From: DASQZT01 sp035638575
GTDB lineage: Bacteria > Acidobacteriota > Terriglobia > Bryobacterales > Bryobacteraceae
Reading direction: 5' to 3'
Length of the DNA: 64,000 nucleotides
NCBI GenBank assembly: GCA_035638575.1
Contig: DASQZT010000151.1
Coordinates: forward strand, 1 to 64,000
The position numbers and the translations under genes were made by a program. Under the pieces are notes generated by a model that was given only the letters and a program-made list of their open reading frames with translations, made no database searches and was not told the DNA's origin. Shown piece by piece: positions 34,457 to 43,475 of this stretch (positions are counted from its first letter, which is position 1; the number at the start of each line of letters is the position of its first letter).

Positions 34457-36085
34457 ATGAAATTCATCAGGATCGTTGGCCCGCTCCTGCCGCTCGCCTT
34501 GTTGCTCCCTGTCGTGTGTCTGGCGCAGGGCTCCGTCCAGACGGACGAGATAACCAAGCTCCGCGAACAGATTGCAGCCCAGCAGAAACAACTCGACGAA
34601 CAGCGGCAAGCGCTCAACTCAGCACAGAGAGCGCTGGCATCCGCGCAGATCGCGATAGATTCCCAGCAGAAACTGCTGGACCAACTGGTTGCTGCGCGGA
34701 GCGCGCCGGCTGCCATACCAACGCTGCCCGTTGCGACACCGCCGGCACGGCCGGCCGCACCCGCGGCTGAAGCAGACGCCAGGGTGCGGGACGACCTCTC
34801 GCCGCTTTCCTTTCGCATCGGCGGCGCGGATTTCGCGCCAGGCGGCTTTATGGATTTCGCCACGGCGTGGCGCTCCACCAACATCGGAAGCGGCGTCGCG
34901 ACTTCCTTCGCCGCAGTTCCGTTCAGCAACACCGCGGCGGGCCGGATGCAAGAGTTCCGGTCCAGCGCCGCGAACTCGCGCGTGACCCTTACCATCACGG
35001 AGAACCCGACGAAGAACCTGGCGCTCACGGGTTATCTCGAGGGGGACTTCAGCGGAAACCAGCCGGCCAGCCTGTACGTGACCAGCAACAGCAACACCTG
35101 GCGCATGCGCCATTTCTGGGTGAACGTGGCGCGCGGAAAGTGGGAGGTGCTCGGCGGCCAGACCTGGACGCTCCTCACGCCGAACCGCTTTGCCGTTTCT
35201 CCGGTTTCGAGCAACGTTTTTGTGGGCCTCGGAGAGGATTCCAACTATATGCCGGGCCTGGTATGGGGGCGGCCGGGACAAGTCCGGGTGGTCTATCATC
35301 CTGACAACAAATGGTCGATCGCCGCTTCGATTGAGAACCCCGAACAGTTCGTCACAACCGCGACCACGCTGCCCGCGTTTGCCGCCACACAGGTGGACAA
35401 CGGGAGCGTTTCCACTACGGCCAACGTGCGGCCCGACATCGTAGCCAAAATCGCTTACGACACGCGGGTGTCCGGCAAGGCGCTGCACTTCGAATCGGCC
35501 GGCTTTTCGCGGCAGTTCCGGACCTCGCCGGCGCAGGGCAAATACTATGACGCCCAAGGCGTGGGCGGATCGTCCGACGCGGTCCTGGAAGTGGCGAGGA
35601 ACTTCCGCCTGATTGCCACCGCGTTTTACAGCAGCGGCGGCGGGCGTTACCTGGTGGGGCTTGGTCCGGACCTCATCGTCGGTCCCGATGGCTCCATCTC
35701 GCCGGTGCATTCGATGGCGGGCATAGCCGGATTCGAGTATGCGCCGAATTCCAAATCGCAGTTCTTCGGCTATTACGGCGGCACGTATTTCGACCGGAAC
35801 TACACGGTGGTGGGGCCGGGCAGTTATCTGGGATTTGGCTTCCCGGGGTCGTCTTCGGCCAACCGGCAGTTTCAGGAACCGGTGTTCGGCTATTACTACA
35901 CCTATTGGAAGAACCCGAAATACGGCGCCCTTCAGCTCATCACGGAATATGCCTACCTGACGCGGGCGCCCTGGTACGTGGCGCCTGGAACTCCGTCCAC
36001 GGCGCACGCTCACATGGTTTTCGGCTCGTTACGTTTCACGTTGCCGCAAGGCGGCGGGCCAGAGCCGGCGCCAAGGAAGCCGTGA
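34457..36085 (+). CDS. Porin-like outer-membrane protein with N-terminal coiled coil
   Basis: 542 residues. Signal peptide (LLPLALLLPVVCLAQG), then a coiled coil at about 25-80 (ITKLREQIAAQQKQLDEQRQALNSAQRAL), a Pro/Ala linker (about 85-115), and a long beta-rich barrel region (RMRHFWVNVARGKWEVLGGQTW, FFGYYGGTYFDRNY, FGSLRFTLPQ at the end). This matches large acidobacterial porins or DcaP-like proteins. A CCAGGAGG ribosome binding site precedes ATG 34457. It probably takes up products of the neighbouring sugar enzymes; that link is inference. Confidence 0.75.
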   Translation: MKFIRIVGPLLPLALLLPVVCLAQGSVQTDEITKLREQIAAQQKQLDEQRQALNSAQRALASAQIAIDSQQKLLDQLVAARSAPAAIPTLPVATPPARPAAPAAEADARVRDDLSPLSFRIGGADFAPGGFMDFATAWRSTNIGSGVATSFAAVPFSNTAAGRMQEFRSSAANSRVTLTITENPTKNLALTGYLEGDFSGNQPASLYVTSNSNTWRMRHFWVNVARGKWEVLGGQTWTLLTPNRFAVSPVSSNVFVGLGEDSNYMPGLVWGRPGQVRVVYHPDNKWSIAASIENPEQFVTTATTLPAFAATQVDNGSVSTTANVRPDIVAKIAYDTRVSGKALHFESAGFSRQFRTSPAQGKYYDAQGVGGSSDAVLEVARNFRLIATAFYSSGGGRYLVGLGPDLIVGPDGSISPVHSMAGIAGFEYAPNSKSQFFGYYGGTYFDRNYTVVGPGSYLGFGFPGSSSANRQFQEPVFGYYYTYWKNPKYGALQLITEYAYLTRAPWYVAPGTPSTAHAHMVFGSLRFTLPQGGGPEPAPRKP

Positions 36086-36323
36086 GCGGTTTGGGGTGGC
36101 GGCTTACCTGACGGACCCAGATAACGTCCACCCGCGCCGTCGCGCATCGTATCGACGTCGGAGCGTCTGCCTTTTGGGCAGATGACCTGCTGGCGGCCCA
36201 CTGAAAACAACTCCCCGAATACTCGCGCCATCCGACCAATACCTAGCGGACAGTAACAGAGACGAGAATCATCTACATCCGGTTCTCGCTGGACTGAAGT
36301 GTCCGATTCTGCTTGATTCTATT
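36086..36323. other. Intergenic stretch left of the island
   Basis: 238 bases between the porin-like gene and the left tRNA-derived repeat. No gene, hairpin terminator or repeat recognised. Confidence 0.4.
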
Positions 36324-36369
36324 TGGTCGGGGCGGGGCGATTTGAACGCCCGACCCCCTGCGCCCAAGG
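36324..36369 (-). repeat. Left attachment repeat: 3' half of tRNA-Pro(UGG)
   Basis: On the minus strand this 46-bp segment reads from the anticodon loop (CTTGGGC, anticodon TGG) through the variable loop GGGTC, the T arm (GGGCG-TTCAAAT-CGCCC), the acceptor strand CGCCCCG, A and CCA. The 5' half of the tRNA is absent, so it is not a working tRNA. An identical copy is at 59183-59228. Tyrosine integrases typically recombine in the anticodon loop and duplicate exactly this part of a tRNA gene. Confidence 0.88.
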
Positions 36370-36574
36370 GAGCCGGGTGGCTTCCAAAGGCTCCATTCGT
36401 TATGACCCGTTCTTTATGTTTACAACAACTTGGGGAATCTGCTTTTCGCTCAGAAGCAAACCCAAGGCGGTCAATGGGATGGGTTTTGGCACAGTTCTGG
36501 CACAGTTGCGTGGGGTGCCGTGGGATGCTCGGAAGCCTTGCGGCTAAACGAGCTTCCGAGTAGAATGCGGAGTT
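36370..36574. other. Island left flank with GGCACAGT repeats and a hairpin
   Basis: TTTTGGCACAGT (36484-36495) is followed at once by TCTGGCACAGT; the same motif recurs near the right attachment repeat. A perfect 9-bp hairpin (CTCGGAAGC ... GCTTCCGAG, 36528-36560) lies just before the next gene. No integrase is encoded here. Confidence 0.45.
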
Positions 36575-37924
36575 GTGGTCCTCGTCGAACTACTGAAGCG
36601 CACAGAAGGGAAGACCCTCGAATTCAAGCGGGACTTGTCATCCCCGGAGGGCATTCTGAAATGCCTGGTTGCGTTCGCGAACACTGCCGGCGGTGTCGTC
36701 GTCATCGGTGTTGATGACGGGTCGAAGAACGTCCGCGGCGTGTCCGACGTGTTGGCGTCGGAAGAGAAACTCGCAAACCTGGTCTCCGATTCGATCCGTC
36801 CACGCCTCATTCCCGACATCGAGGTGGTGCCGTGGCGGAATCTGAACGTGTTGGCTGTGCAGGTCTACCCGAGCAACACCCGCCCGCACTACCTGGAACG
36901 GCTGGGCCCCGAAGACGGAGTCTTTATCCGCGTCGGCTCGACCAATCGAAAGGCCGAGGCGCTTCAGATCGAAGAGTTGAAACGCCTGAACTGGAGAACT
37001 ACGTTCGACGAGCAGGCGATTCCGGACCTGAAGTCGGAAGCTATCGACTTCCGAGCTGCTTCCGAGTTATTCGCGCCTTACAGACAAATGACCACCGAGG
37101 CATGGAGCACCCTGCGCGTCACCACAGAACATCAAGGGCGTCAGGTGCCAACTATCGGAGGGCTGCTCCTCTTCGGCAAGGACCGGTTCGCCAGGTTCCC
37201 AGATGCCTGGATCCAGGCCGGCCGCTTTGCGGGAATCAATCGAGCGCGCCTACTCGACTCGGCAGAGATTCGCTCATTCCTGCCTCGCGCCGCGGAAGAG
37301 GCGATTGCGTTCATCCACAAGCACCTGACGCACGAGTCAATCATCGAGGGCGTCCGCAGGGAGGACCGCTGGTCGGTTCCGCTGGTTGCGATCCGCGAGG
37401 CGCTCATGAATGCGATCGTCCATGCGGACTACGCCCAGCAAGGGGCGCCCATCCGCGTTGCTTTGTTTGAGGACCGGATCGAGATCGAGAATCCCGGTCT
37501 TCTGCCGTTCGGACTCACGATTGAGGGCATCATGCAAGGCATCTCCAAATTGCGGAATCGCGTGATTGGGCGCGTCTTCCACGAACTCCATCTGATCGAG
37601 CAATGGGGCAGCGGGATTCAGCGGATGACCGCTGCCTGCCAGGAGGCTGGCCTGGAGTCCCCCAGACTGGAGGAAATCGGGACGCATTTTCGCGTGACCA
37701 TTTCCAGCGTGCGGGTAAGGCAACCCCATACGGACGAGACCGACCGGCGCATCCTCGCTCTGTTCGGCGATGGAGTTGCGCGGTCGACTGCGGCCGTGGC
37801 GAAGCATATCGGACTCTCGCCGCGAGCCACCCTGACACGGTTGAAATCGATTGCCTCTCGCGGCCTTCTGGTCGAAATCGGAACGGGTCCTAACGATCCG
37901 AAGCGTCAGTATATTATTGCCTGA
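36575..37924 (+). CDS. Schlafen/AlbA_2 domain ATP-binding regulator with winged helix
   Basis: 449 residues from GTG 36575. The N-terminal AlbA_2/Schlafen domain shows EGKTLEFKRDLSS, CLVAFANTAGGVVVIGVDDG and FIRVGSTNRKA. A GHKL-like ATPase region follows (REALMNAIVHADYAQQGAPIRVALFEDRIEIENPG, EQWGSGIQRM), and a C-terminal winged helix (ILALFGDGVARSTAAVAKHIGLSPRATLTRLKSIASRGLL). This is the COG2865 type, annotated as transcriptional regulators and often found in mobile or defence regions. The next gene starts 10 bases later, so it heads a three-gene operon at the island edge. Confidence 0.8.
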   Translation: MVLVELLKRTEGKTLEFKRDLSSPEGILKCLVAFANTAGGVVVIGVDDGSKNVRGVSDVLASEEKLANLVSDSIRPRLIPDIEVVPWRNLNVLAVQVYPSNTRPHYLERLGPEDGVFIRVGSTNRKAEALQIEELKRLNWRTTFDEQAIPDLKSEAIDFRAASELFAPYRQMTTEAWSTLRVTTEHQGRQVPTIGGLLLFGKDRFARFPDAWIQAGRFAGINRARLLDSAEIRSFLPRAAEEAIAFIHKHLTHESIIEGVRREDRWSVPLVAIREALMNAIVHADYAQQGAPIRVALFEDRIEIENPGLLPFGLTIEGIMQGISKLRNRVIGRVFHELHLIEQWGSGIQRMTAACQEAGLESPRLEEIGTHFRVTISSVRVRQPHTDETDRRILALFGDGVARSTAAVAKHIGLSPRATLTRLKSIASRGLLVEIGTGPNDPKRQYIIA

Positions 37925-37934
37925 GAATACCCCG

Positions 37935-39260
37935 ATGACCAGACGGATGACACGAAGAGACCCAATCGAAAACGAGATCGAACTGGCGCTCAGTCCGGGG
38001 GAGTTCATTCGCGATCGCGCCTGCTTCTCGTTCGTAAGCAGCCTCGAAGCGGTTGCGGGCCGAATCGATATTCTCCTGAAGACCGATTCGGCCCGCGCCG
38101 CCGGACTCTACGAGATCTTTCTCGCGGGATGCCGTGAGAAGGCCGAAGAACTCGACGACTCGAGCGGGAGCTTCGGGCAGTTTGCCAAGGATCTCATCTG
38201 CCGGTGGATCAAGGCCCGGCAGGCGTCTGGCGCCGGTCCGGGCGACACGGCTGCCACATTGCTCGTGTGGATCGACAACGACCCCTATGCCTTCTGCTAT
38301 CAGATCGAGAAGGCTGTCGCCGAGGCGTTCGACAAGGCCGGCCTCGCGGCATTCAAATCCCTGATGCGATCGCGCTTCGAGGCCATCCCCTCCGAGGAGC
38401 GGTTCGATCGCCGCCGGTGGAGCAACGTCCTGCGCGCGATTTATCTGGCGCAAAGGAATCCGGTCGCTTACGAGGCGCTGGCCGAACAGACCGGACTTGA
38501 CGCGCGGGATTGCCTGGCGCTCGCCACGATTTTCGTCTCGCGCAAGCCGGATCTGGCGCTGGCGTGGGTGGATCGTGGGATCGATCTCGAGCGGACGACC
38601 CCGCACGGGTCCGGGGCGGGATACGATCTCGGCAGGCTGCGGCGCGAGTTGCTGACCAGACTCGGCAGGGGAGATGAGGCGCTTGGCGCCGCTTGGGTCG
38701 AGTATCGGAAGAGCCCGTCCAAGTTCAGCTTTGACGACCTCATGAAGGTCGTGCCGAAAGCGGCGCGCGCGGGATGGCGCCAGAAAGCGCTGGACGCGGC
38801 GAAGGGTGCGGACCTGCACTCGGCGATGGAGTTGATGGTCCAGACCAAAGAGATGGAGCGTCTGGCGGAGTTAGTGCGCCTCACGAACGATGTAGCATTG
38901 GAAAACCTCAGTCACTACGCCACCGAGCCAGCGGCCATGAAGCTGGAGAAGCCACATCCCGAACTGGCCGCTCGCCTGTGGCGCGCTCAAGCCATGCGTA
39001 TCGTCGATGCCGGAAAGAGCAAATACTACGAAGCCGCCGCCGCGAACCTGGAGCGGGCCCGCAAATGCTATGTGCGCGCCGGCCTTATCGCGGAATGGGA
39101 GGATGCCGTGCGCCAGATACGGGCCGATCACTACCGCAAGACCGCCTTCATGGCGGCGTTTGAGTCCGTCGCGGCCGGGGCCGGGCATCAGGCGCCGTCT
39201 TCGTTCCTGGAACGTGCCAAAGACCGTTGGGGTGTAGGGCGCGAGGGCGGCCGCAAATGA
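37935..39260 (+). CDS. DUF6880-like helical repeat protein
   Basis: 441 residues, almost entirely helical repeats: SRKPDLALAWVDRGIDLERTTPH, LRRELLTRLGRGDEALGAAW, HPELAARLWRAQAMRIVDAGKSKYYEAAAANLERARKCYVRAG, and ending RADHYRKTAFMAAFESV. This pattern resembles DUF6880 proteins that often accompany SWIM zinc-finger proteins. No enzymatic motif is visible. Two starts lie close together (MTRRMTRRDP). Its stop overlaps the next start by ATGA, so the two products are probably partners. Confidence 0.6.
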   Translation: MTRRMTRRDPIENEIELALSPGEFIRDRACFSFVSSLEAVAGRIDILLKTDSARAAGLYEIFLAGCREKAEELDDSSGSFGQFAKDLICRWIKARQASGAGPGDTAATLLVWIDNDPYAFCYQIEKAVAEAFDKAGLAAFKSLMRSRFEAIPSEERFDRRRWSNVLRAIYLAQRNPVAYEALAEQTGLDARDCLALATIFVSRKPDLALAWVDRGIDLERTTPHGSGAGYDLGRLRRELLTRLGRGDEALGAAWVEYRKSPSKFSFDDLMKVVPKAARAGWRQKALDAAKGADLHSAMELMVQTKEMERLAELVRLTNDVALENLSHYATEPAAMKLEKPHPELAARLWRAQAMRIVDAGKSKYYEAAAANLERARKCYVRAGLIAEWEDAVRQIRADHYRKTAFMAAFESVAAGAGHQAPSSFLERAKDRWGVGREGGRK

Positions 39261-40459
39261 AACATGCCAGTCGGGATAGAGAATTGGACGAACTGATCGA
39301 CGAGATCACCACAGACGCGAACGGGGAGGCCGAGCAACTTTGGGCCTTCCGGCAAGCCTTCGAGGACAACGTTGCGGTGCCGTGCGAGGCCAGCGTCATC
39401 GGCGAGCCAGTTCAGGTGCTGAAGTTCGACTACGATGGCAATGAAAGGCGCGGTCTGACCGCCGTGTGCCGCCGGGCGGATGGAACAAAGCATGTGGTAG
39501 CGGCACCCGAATTGGCGATCCCTCCCAGCGCGCAAGGCGGACGCTACCTCGCAGCCTATCGAAAGTGGATGGGGATTGCGCCTTCCCCTCCGAGCACTCG
39601 CCGCGCGACCGGGCGCAAGACTGCCACTCCGGCCCTCAGCGTGGAAGGGCCCGTCGAGTTAGTGGTCCTGTCGGTCAAGCAGAAGGCCGCGCGCTGCCAC
39701 CTACTGGGCAACGACCAGGCCTTCACCTTCCGTGCCGGCAGCCTCTGGGACCTGGTGCCCGGGGAGATCGCGGTGGTCAAGCCGGCGAAGCAGTGGACCT
39801 ATGCGGGCAATCCCTATTTGTCGGGAGCCATCGAATCCACCCGGCTTGATGCGAAGGCCCTCGGGTTGGTTTCGCTGGGGTTGGAGCAAGTAGGGATCTG
39901 GAATCCGGCGGAGCATTACTGGGGAGAGGAGGGCGAACCAATCGAGGATTGGGCGAAGCCGGTCATCGCTCGCGGCCGGCGGCCGGAGTTTGAGATGGAG
40001 CAGGTGCTACCCGGCCTCGACGTCGAGGACCCCTTTTCCGATCCGATTGGCCAATCCAATGACCTCAGGGACTCCGGTGATTTCGACGGCGCATACAAGA
40101 TCCTGATGGATCTGTGCCAGGCCGACCTCCGTTGTCTGGATGCTCATTCGCACCTCGGCAACTTCGTCTTCGACCACCGGCCCAAGGATGCGATCCGGCA
40201 TTACGAAGTGGGGTTCAGGATCGGCGAGGTATCGCTTGGCGAAATCTTCGACGGCGTGCTGCCATGGGGGTGGATCGACAACCGGCCGTTCCTGCGTTGC
40301 ATGCATGGGTACGGTTTGTGTCTCTGGCGTCTTGGGCGGTTCGAAGAGGCGGGACGCATCTTCGATCGGATGCTCTGGCTGAATCCGTCCGACAACCAGG
40401 GCGTGCGCTTCCTCATTGACCAGGTCCGGGCTAAAGACACGTGGGAAGATAGCCGATGA
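39257..40459 (+). CDS. Unknown protein with C-terminal TPR-like helices
   Basis: 400 residues. The N-terminal part (ANGEAEQLWAFRQAFEDNV, VLKFDYDGNERRGLTAVCRR) and a middle beta-rich region (VELVVLSVKQKAARCHLLGNDQAFTFR, PGEIAVVKPAKQW) are not recognised. The C-terminal third has TPR-like helices (NDLRDSGDFDGAYKILMDLCQADLRCLDAHSHLGNF, LCLWRLGRFEEAGRIFDRMLWLNPSDNQG). Translationally coupled to the preceding gene. With the AlbA_2 gene it may form a defence or regulatory module, but nothing in the sequence proves that. Confidence 0.55.
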   Translation: MKHASRDRELDELIDEITTDANGEAEQLWAFRQAFEDNVAVPCEASVIGEPVQVLKFDYDGNERRGLTAVCRRADGTKHVVAAPELAIPPSAQGGRYLAAYRKWMGIAPSPPSTRRATGRKTATPALSVEGPVELVVLSVKQKAARCHLLGNDQAFTFRAGSLWDLVPGEIAVVKPAKQWTYAGNPYLSGAIESTRLDAKALGLVSLGLEQVGIWNPAEHYWGEEGEPIEDWAKPVIARGRRPEFEMEQVLPGLDVEDPFSDPIGQSNDLRDSGDFDGAYKILMDLCQADLRCLDAHSHLGNFVFDHRPKDAIRHYEVGFRIGEVSLGEIFDGVLPWGWIDNRPFLRCMHGYGLCLWRLGRFEEAGRIFDRMLWLNPSDNQGVRFLIDQVRAKDTWEDSR

Positions 40460-40718
40460 GGTTGCGGCATCACTCATTTGTCTGAATTCTGAAAGATGTT
40501 CCTGAGCCCATCGACGAGGGTCAACCCAGTCGCTTGCACCACCAGAGATGAACCGCCACGCAGACGAATGTTAGCCCCGGTGTAAAACACCCGCAGTTTC
40601 CCCGGCTTTGTAGTTGTCCGCAAGTGGTGACATTGGCGAGGATGCCCCCCGACGCGCCAATGATGGCAAAGAGAGTATTCTCAAAACTCAAAGTAGTTAT
40701 CCTCAAGCCACTTTCGTC

Positions 40719-42272
40719 TCAGGCACGTCCGGGTTCGCCGGACGCTTCCGTCGAGACGGCGGCAATCTGGAGAGCCTCCCTCTGGATGCCCAGCAACATG
40801 CCGCGGAAAACAACGCTATGCAGCGGTGCCACCGCGTACCAGTACAGTAGCCCGAACAACCCGCGGGGCTGGAAGAGTGCCACTTGCTGCAAAGTACACT
40901 GATGCGCACCGCGCGGCTCAATGCGGAACTCGAGCAGTGCCTCCCCTGGTAATTTCATTTCTGCCCGTAGCGCGAGCCGGCGATCCCGTTCGAACCCCAC
41001 GACACGCCAGAAGTCGAGGGCTTCCCCGCAGCCGACCGTTTCCGGATCACGGCGTCCGCGGCGGAGTCCGGGCCCGCCAACCAGACGATCCATCCACCCG
41101 CGTATTTTCCACAGCCAGTCCGCGGCATACCACCCGTGGCCGCCGCCAACTCGGCAAACTGCGCGAAATGCCGCCCAGTCGGGAGCCTCTACCGGGAGTT
41201 CGCGCGCATCACGAAAAACCGTACCACCCGCCCAATCAGGGTCGCCCGGGATCGGCCCCGCCATGGACCAGTTCGTTTCAACGTGGTGCTCCGCCATCTT
41301 GGACAGAGCCGCCCGGATCGCCTCGCGCACCCTTAGGCGTTCCTGCGGTATCAACCTTGTGATCCGGTCCTCGCGACACACCACGGGGTTCTTGAGTCCC
41401 TCGGCCAGGGGTTTGGCTATTTCGTGGCTCAACGGAGTGATGAACTGGATCCAATAGGAACTGAGACGCGGTGTCAGGACCGGAACCGGGATGACCCAGC
41501 GGCGTCTCAAGCCCAATTCTTGCGCCATGATGCTCATGATGTCGCGGTAGCAAAGCGCCTCCGGGCCTCCGATATCGAATACGCCTCCTGTGGTCTCGGG
41601 CTGGGACAGCGCTCCCGCCAGATACCCGACGACATTTCTTACCGCAATTGGCTGACAAGGCGTGCTCACCCACTTCGGCGTGATCATTATGGGCAACCGC
41701 TCGACCAGATAGCGCAGGATCTCGAAGGATGCCGAGCCCGAGCCGATGATCATCGCCGCGCGCAGAACCGTCACCGGCACACCAGTGGAAGCAAGTGCTT
41801 GTTCCACCTCTCGACGTGAAGAGAGGTGCTCGCTGAGATCGGGCCCAGTCTCACCGAGCCCACCGAGGTAGATGATCCGTCCCACGCCAGCTTCCTGTGC
41901 GGCAGACGCGAACTGCAAAGCGAGGTGGCGATCCCAGTTCGCATAATCTGTGCCGGCGGACGTCATAGAGTGAACCAGGTAGAACGCTGCCTCGCATCCC
42001 GCAAGGTTCTTGGCAAGCGATGCAGCGTCTGCCAAGTCGGCCTGGCGGATCTCGACACCAGGGTTCGCGGCCCACGCTCGGCCCGCGAGTTTCCCCGGCG
42101 AGCGGACAAGACAGCGAATTATGTATCCGTCATCGATCAGACGCGGCGCGAGACGGCCACCTATGTAACCGGTAGCCCCGGCGATCGCGACGCGTTTTGG
42201 AGCTGAGACCTCAGGCAAAATAGTACTCTCTTCGCTTTGAGCAGCGTCCGCACATTGTTCATTCTCACACAA
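40719..42272 (-). CDS. NAD(P)-binding SDR/NmrA-like protein with C-terminal DUF2867
   Basis: 517 residues from TTG 42272 (start uncertain; a later in-frame TTG is possible). Rossmann motif RVAIAGATGYIGGRLAPRL, then AFYLVHSMTS, IIYLGGLGE and FDIGGPEALCYRDIM, as in atypical SDRs that modify quinone or lipid intermediates. The last 160 residues (WSMAGPIPGDPDW ... LFGLLYWYAVAPLHSVVFRGML) are DUF2867. Genes of this type are common companions of photolyase and CFA genes in light-response clusters. It lies on the minus strand downstream of two small genes. Confidence 0.8.
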   Translation of the reverse strand: MCENEQCADAAQSEESTILPEVSAPKRVAIAGATGYIGGRLAPRLIDDGYIIRCLVRSPGKLAGRAWAANPGVEIRQADLADAASLAKNLAGCEAAFYLVHSMTSAGTDYANWDRHLALQFASAAQEAGVGRIIYLGGLGETGPDLSEHLSSRREVEQALASTGVPVTVLRAAMIIGSGSASFEILRYLVERLPIMITPKWVSTPCQPIAVRNVVGYLAGALSQPETTGGVFDIGGPEALCYRDIMSIMAQELGLRRRWVIPVPVLTPRLSSYWIQFITPLSHEIAKPLAEGLKNPVVCREDRITRLIPQERLRVREAIRAALSKMAEHHVETNWSMAGPIPGDPDWAGGTVFRDARELPVEAPDWAAFRAVCRVGGGHGWYAADWLWKIRGWMDRLVGGPGLRRGRRDPETVGCGEALDFWRVVGFERDRRLALRAEMKLPGEALLEFRIEPRGAHQCTLQQVALFQPRGLFGLLYWYAVAPLHSVVFRGMLLGIQREALQIAAVSTEASGEPGRA

Positions 42273-42314
42273 CCCCCTCCAGTAACCTTCCGGTCGCGTG
42301 GGTAGATTGGTGCT

Positions 42315-42557
42315 CTACGGTAGCTGATCGTGCCAAGCGGACTTGACTGGAATGCGAAGTCGTCGCCATTCAACCTGGAACGAAGCTTCCTGGGGAATTC
42401 GATCCCTGGACAACCAGAGAATACGGAAAAAGTGGAAGAGAGAGCGGAGGGTAGGGAACTTCGCCGCAAAGCACATCCCCGACCCTTTCAGTTTCAGTTG
42501 GTGCCCACCGTGCTCGATGAGCAGGTCTACATCAAGAACGGGCAGGAATCGTTTCAT
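42315..42557 (-). CDS. Small unknown protein
   Basis: 80 residues from ATG 42555-42557: LDVDLLIEHGGHQLKLKGSGMCFAAKFPTLRSLFHFFRILW, then LPVAS-like basic region WRRLRIPVKSAWH. The amphipathic and hydrophobic pattern looks like a real protein. It overlaps the end of the preceding small gene by 26 bases on the same strand, which supports both. Family not recognised. Confidence 0.5.
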   Translation of the reverse strand: MKRFLPVLDVDLLIEHGGHQLKLKGSGMCFAAKFPTLRSLFHFFRILWLSRDRIPQEASFQVEWRRLRIPVKSAWHDQLP

Positions 42558-42750
42558 CCTTCGTCCGAATCTTCATGGTCCCGCTGACTCGCCACGTCGC
42601 GTGTTGAGCGTTCGCGGCAGCCGAGCTTGGTATGGAGATTTCCAGGCCCTGGAACTCATAAGTGATCTCGGCGCCACGTCCAGTGAGTTTGTCGTAGAGG
42701 CCGATCGCTAGATCGGGCCAACTTTGGGTATCGGGTGTAGTTTGTGTCAT
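42532..42750 (-). CDS. Small unknown protein
   Basis: 72 residues from ATG 42748-42750: SWPDLAIGLYDKLTGRGAEI, TYEFQGLEISIPSS and ATWRVSGTMKIRTKDE. It reads like a small beta-rich domain and has no stop-prone composition. It overlaps the next small gene and with it precedes the SDR gene on the same strand. Function unknown. Confidence 0.5.
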   Translation of the reverse strand: MTQTTPDTQSWPDLAIGLYDKLTGRGAEITYEFQGLEISIPSSAAANAQHATWRVSGTMKIRTKDETIPARS

Positions 42751-42892
42751 GCCCGTTGGATGCCCTACCGTGGCCCACCGGGGCAAACAATTTCTTGGTG
42801 CCTGCCGGCGAATGTGTTCATGCCCAGGAAGGTCACCTCTAAGGGGTGATTCTGGAAGCCTCGGGTGGTAGCTCTGCAGGTAGACTGAGAGC

Positions 42893-43348
42893 GTGCCCGC
42901 GTTCGTTAAGAGCGTTCTCATCGATGCACCAGCGGAAGCCGTTTTTCGCTTCCACGAACGGGAGGATGCCCTCTGTCTGTTGACGCCGGCGTTCTCGCCG
43001 GTGCGGATGATCGGCAGTACGGGTGGCATCGAGACCGGCGCGCGCGTGGAACTCCGCGTGGGTGTCTTCCGTTGGGTAGCGCTCCACACGGCATATGAGA
43101 AGGACCGGCTGTTCGTAGACGAACAAATCCAAGGTCCTTTCGCGCAGTGGGTGCACCGGCATGAATTCGAGGCCGACGGGGCCAGGACACGGCTGACCGA
43201 CCGCATTGAATATGAACTGCCCGGCGGCTCACTCGTCAACATGCTGTTCGGCTGGACGGTGAGTCTGGGTCTTCGCAACATGTTCTCCCACCGTCATCGC
43301 GTGACCAAAGAGGTCTGCGAAAAGTATTCCGCGCGAGAGTCCTTGTGA
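42893..43348 (+). CDS. SRPBCC-family protein (START/Bet v1-like)
   Basis: 151 residues from GTG 42893. Typical SRPBCC pattern: VKSVLIDAPAEAVFRFHERED at the N-terminus, ARVELRVGVFRWVALHTAYEK, DEQIQGPFAQWVHRHEFEADGARTRLTDRIEYELPGG and a C-terminal helix. Such proteins bind hydrophobic ligands, and members of this kind sit next to photolyase genes. Its stop overlaps a GTG that opens a broken flavoprotein gene. Confidence 0.75.
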   Translation: MPAFVKSVLIDAPAEAVFRFHEREDALCLLTPAFSPVRMIGSTGGIETGARVELRVGVFRWVALHTAYEKDRLFVDEQIQGPFAQWVHRHEFEADGARTRLTDRIEYELPGGSLVNMLFGWTVSLGLRNMFSHRHRVTKEVCEKYSARESL

Positions 43349-43467
43349 GCGCAACCCGGTCCTGCCTGATTGTCGGGGCTGGAAATGGCGAGCCTGACGG
43401 CAGCCGGCGCGCTGCAAGCCAGAGGATGGGAAGTCGTTCTGCTTGACAAGGGCCGCGGGCCCGGCGT
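43345..43467 (+). pseudogene. N-terminal remnant of a renalase-like FAD oxidoreductase
   Basis: From GTG 43345 the frame reads TRSCLIVGAG, then one extra base shifts the frame, and MASLTAAGALQARGWEVVLLDKGRGPG follows. Together they are a normal FAD-binding dinucleotide motif of renalase-like amine oxidases. The gene then stops dead at the converging photolyase gene. So one frameshift and loss of about 90 percent of the protein. Confidence 0.6.
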
Positions 43468-43475
43468 TAGAGGCC

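Noticed and set aside
36324..36369. Possible functional tRNA gene
   Set aside because: Only the 3' half from the anticodon loop to CCA is present; no D arm or 5' acceptor strand follows on the minus strand. The same holds for 59183-59228.
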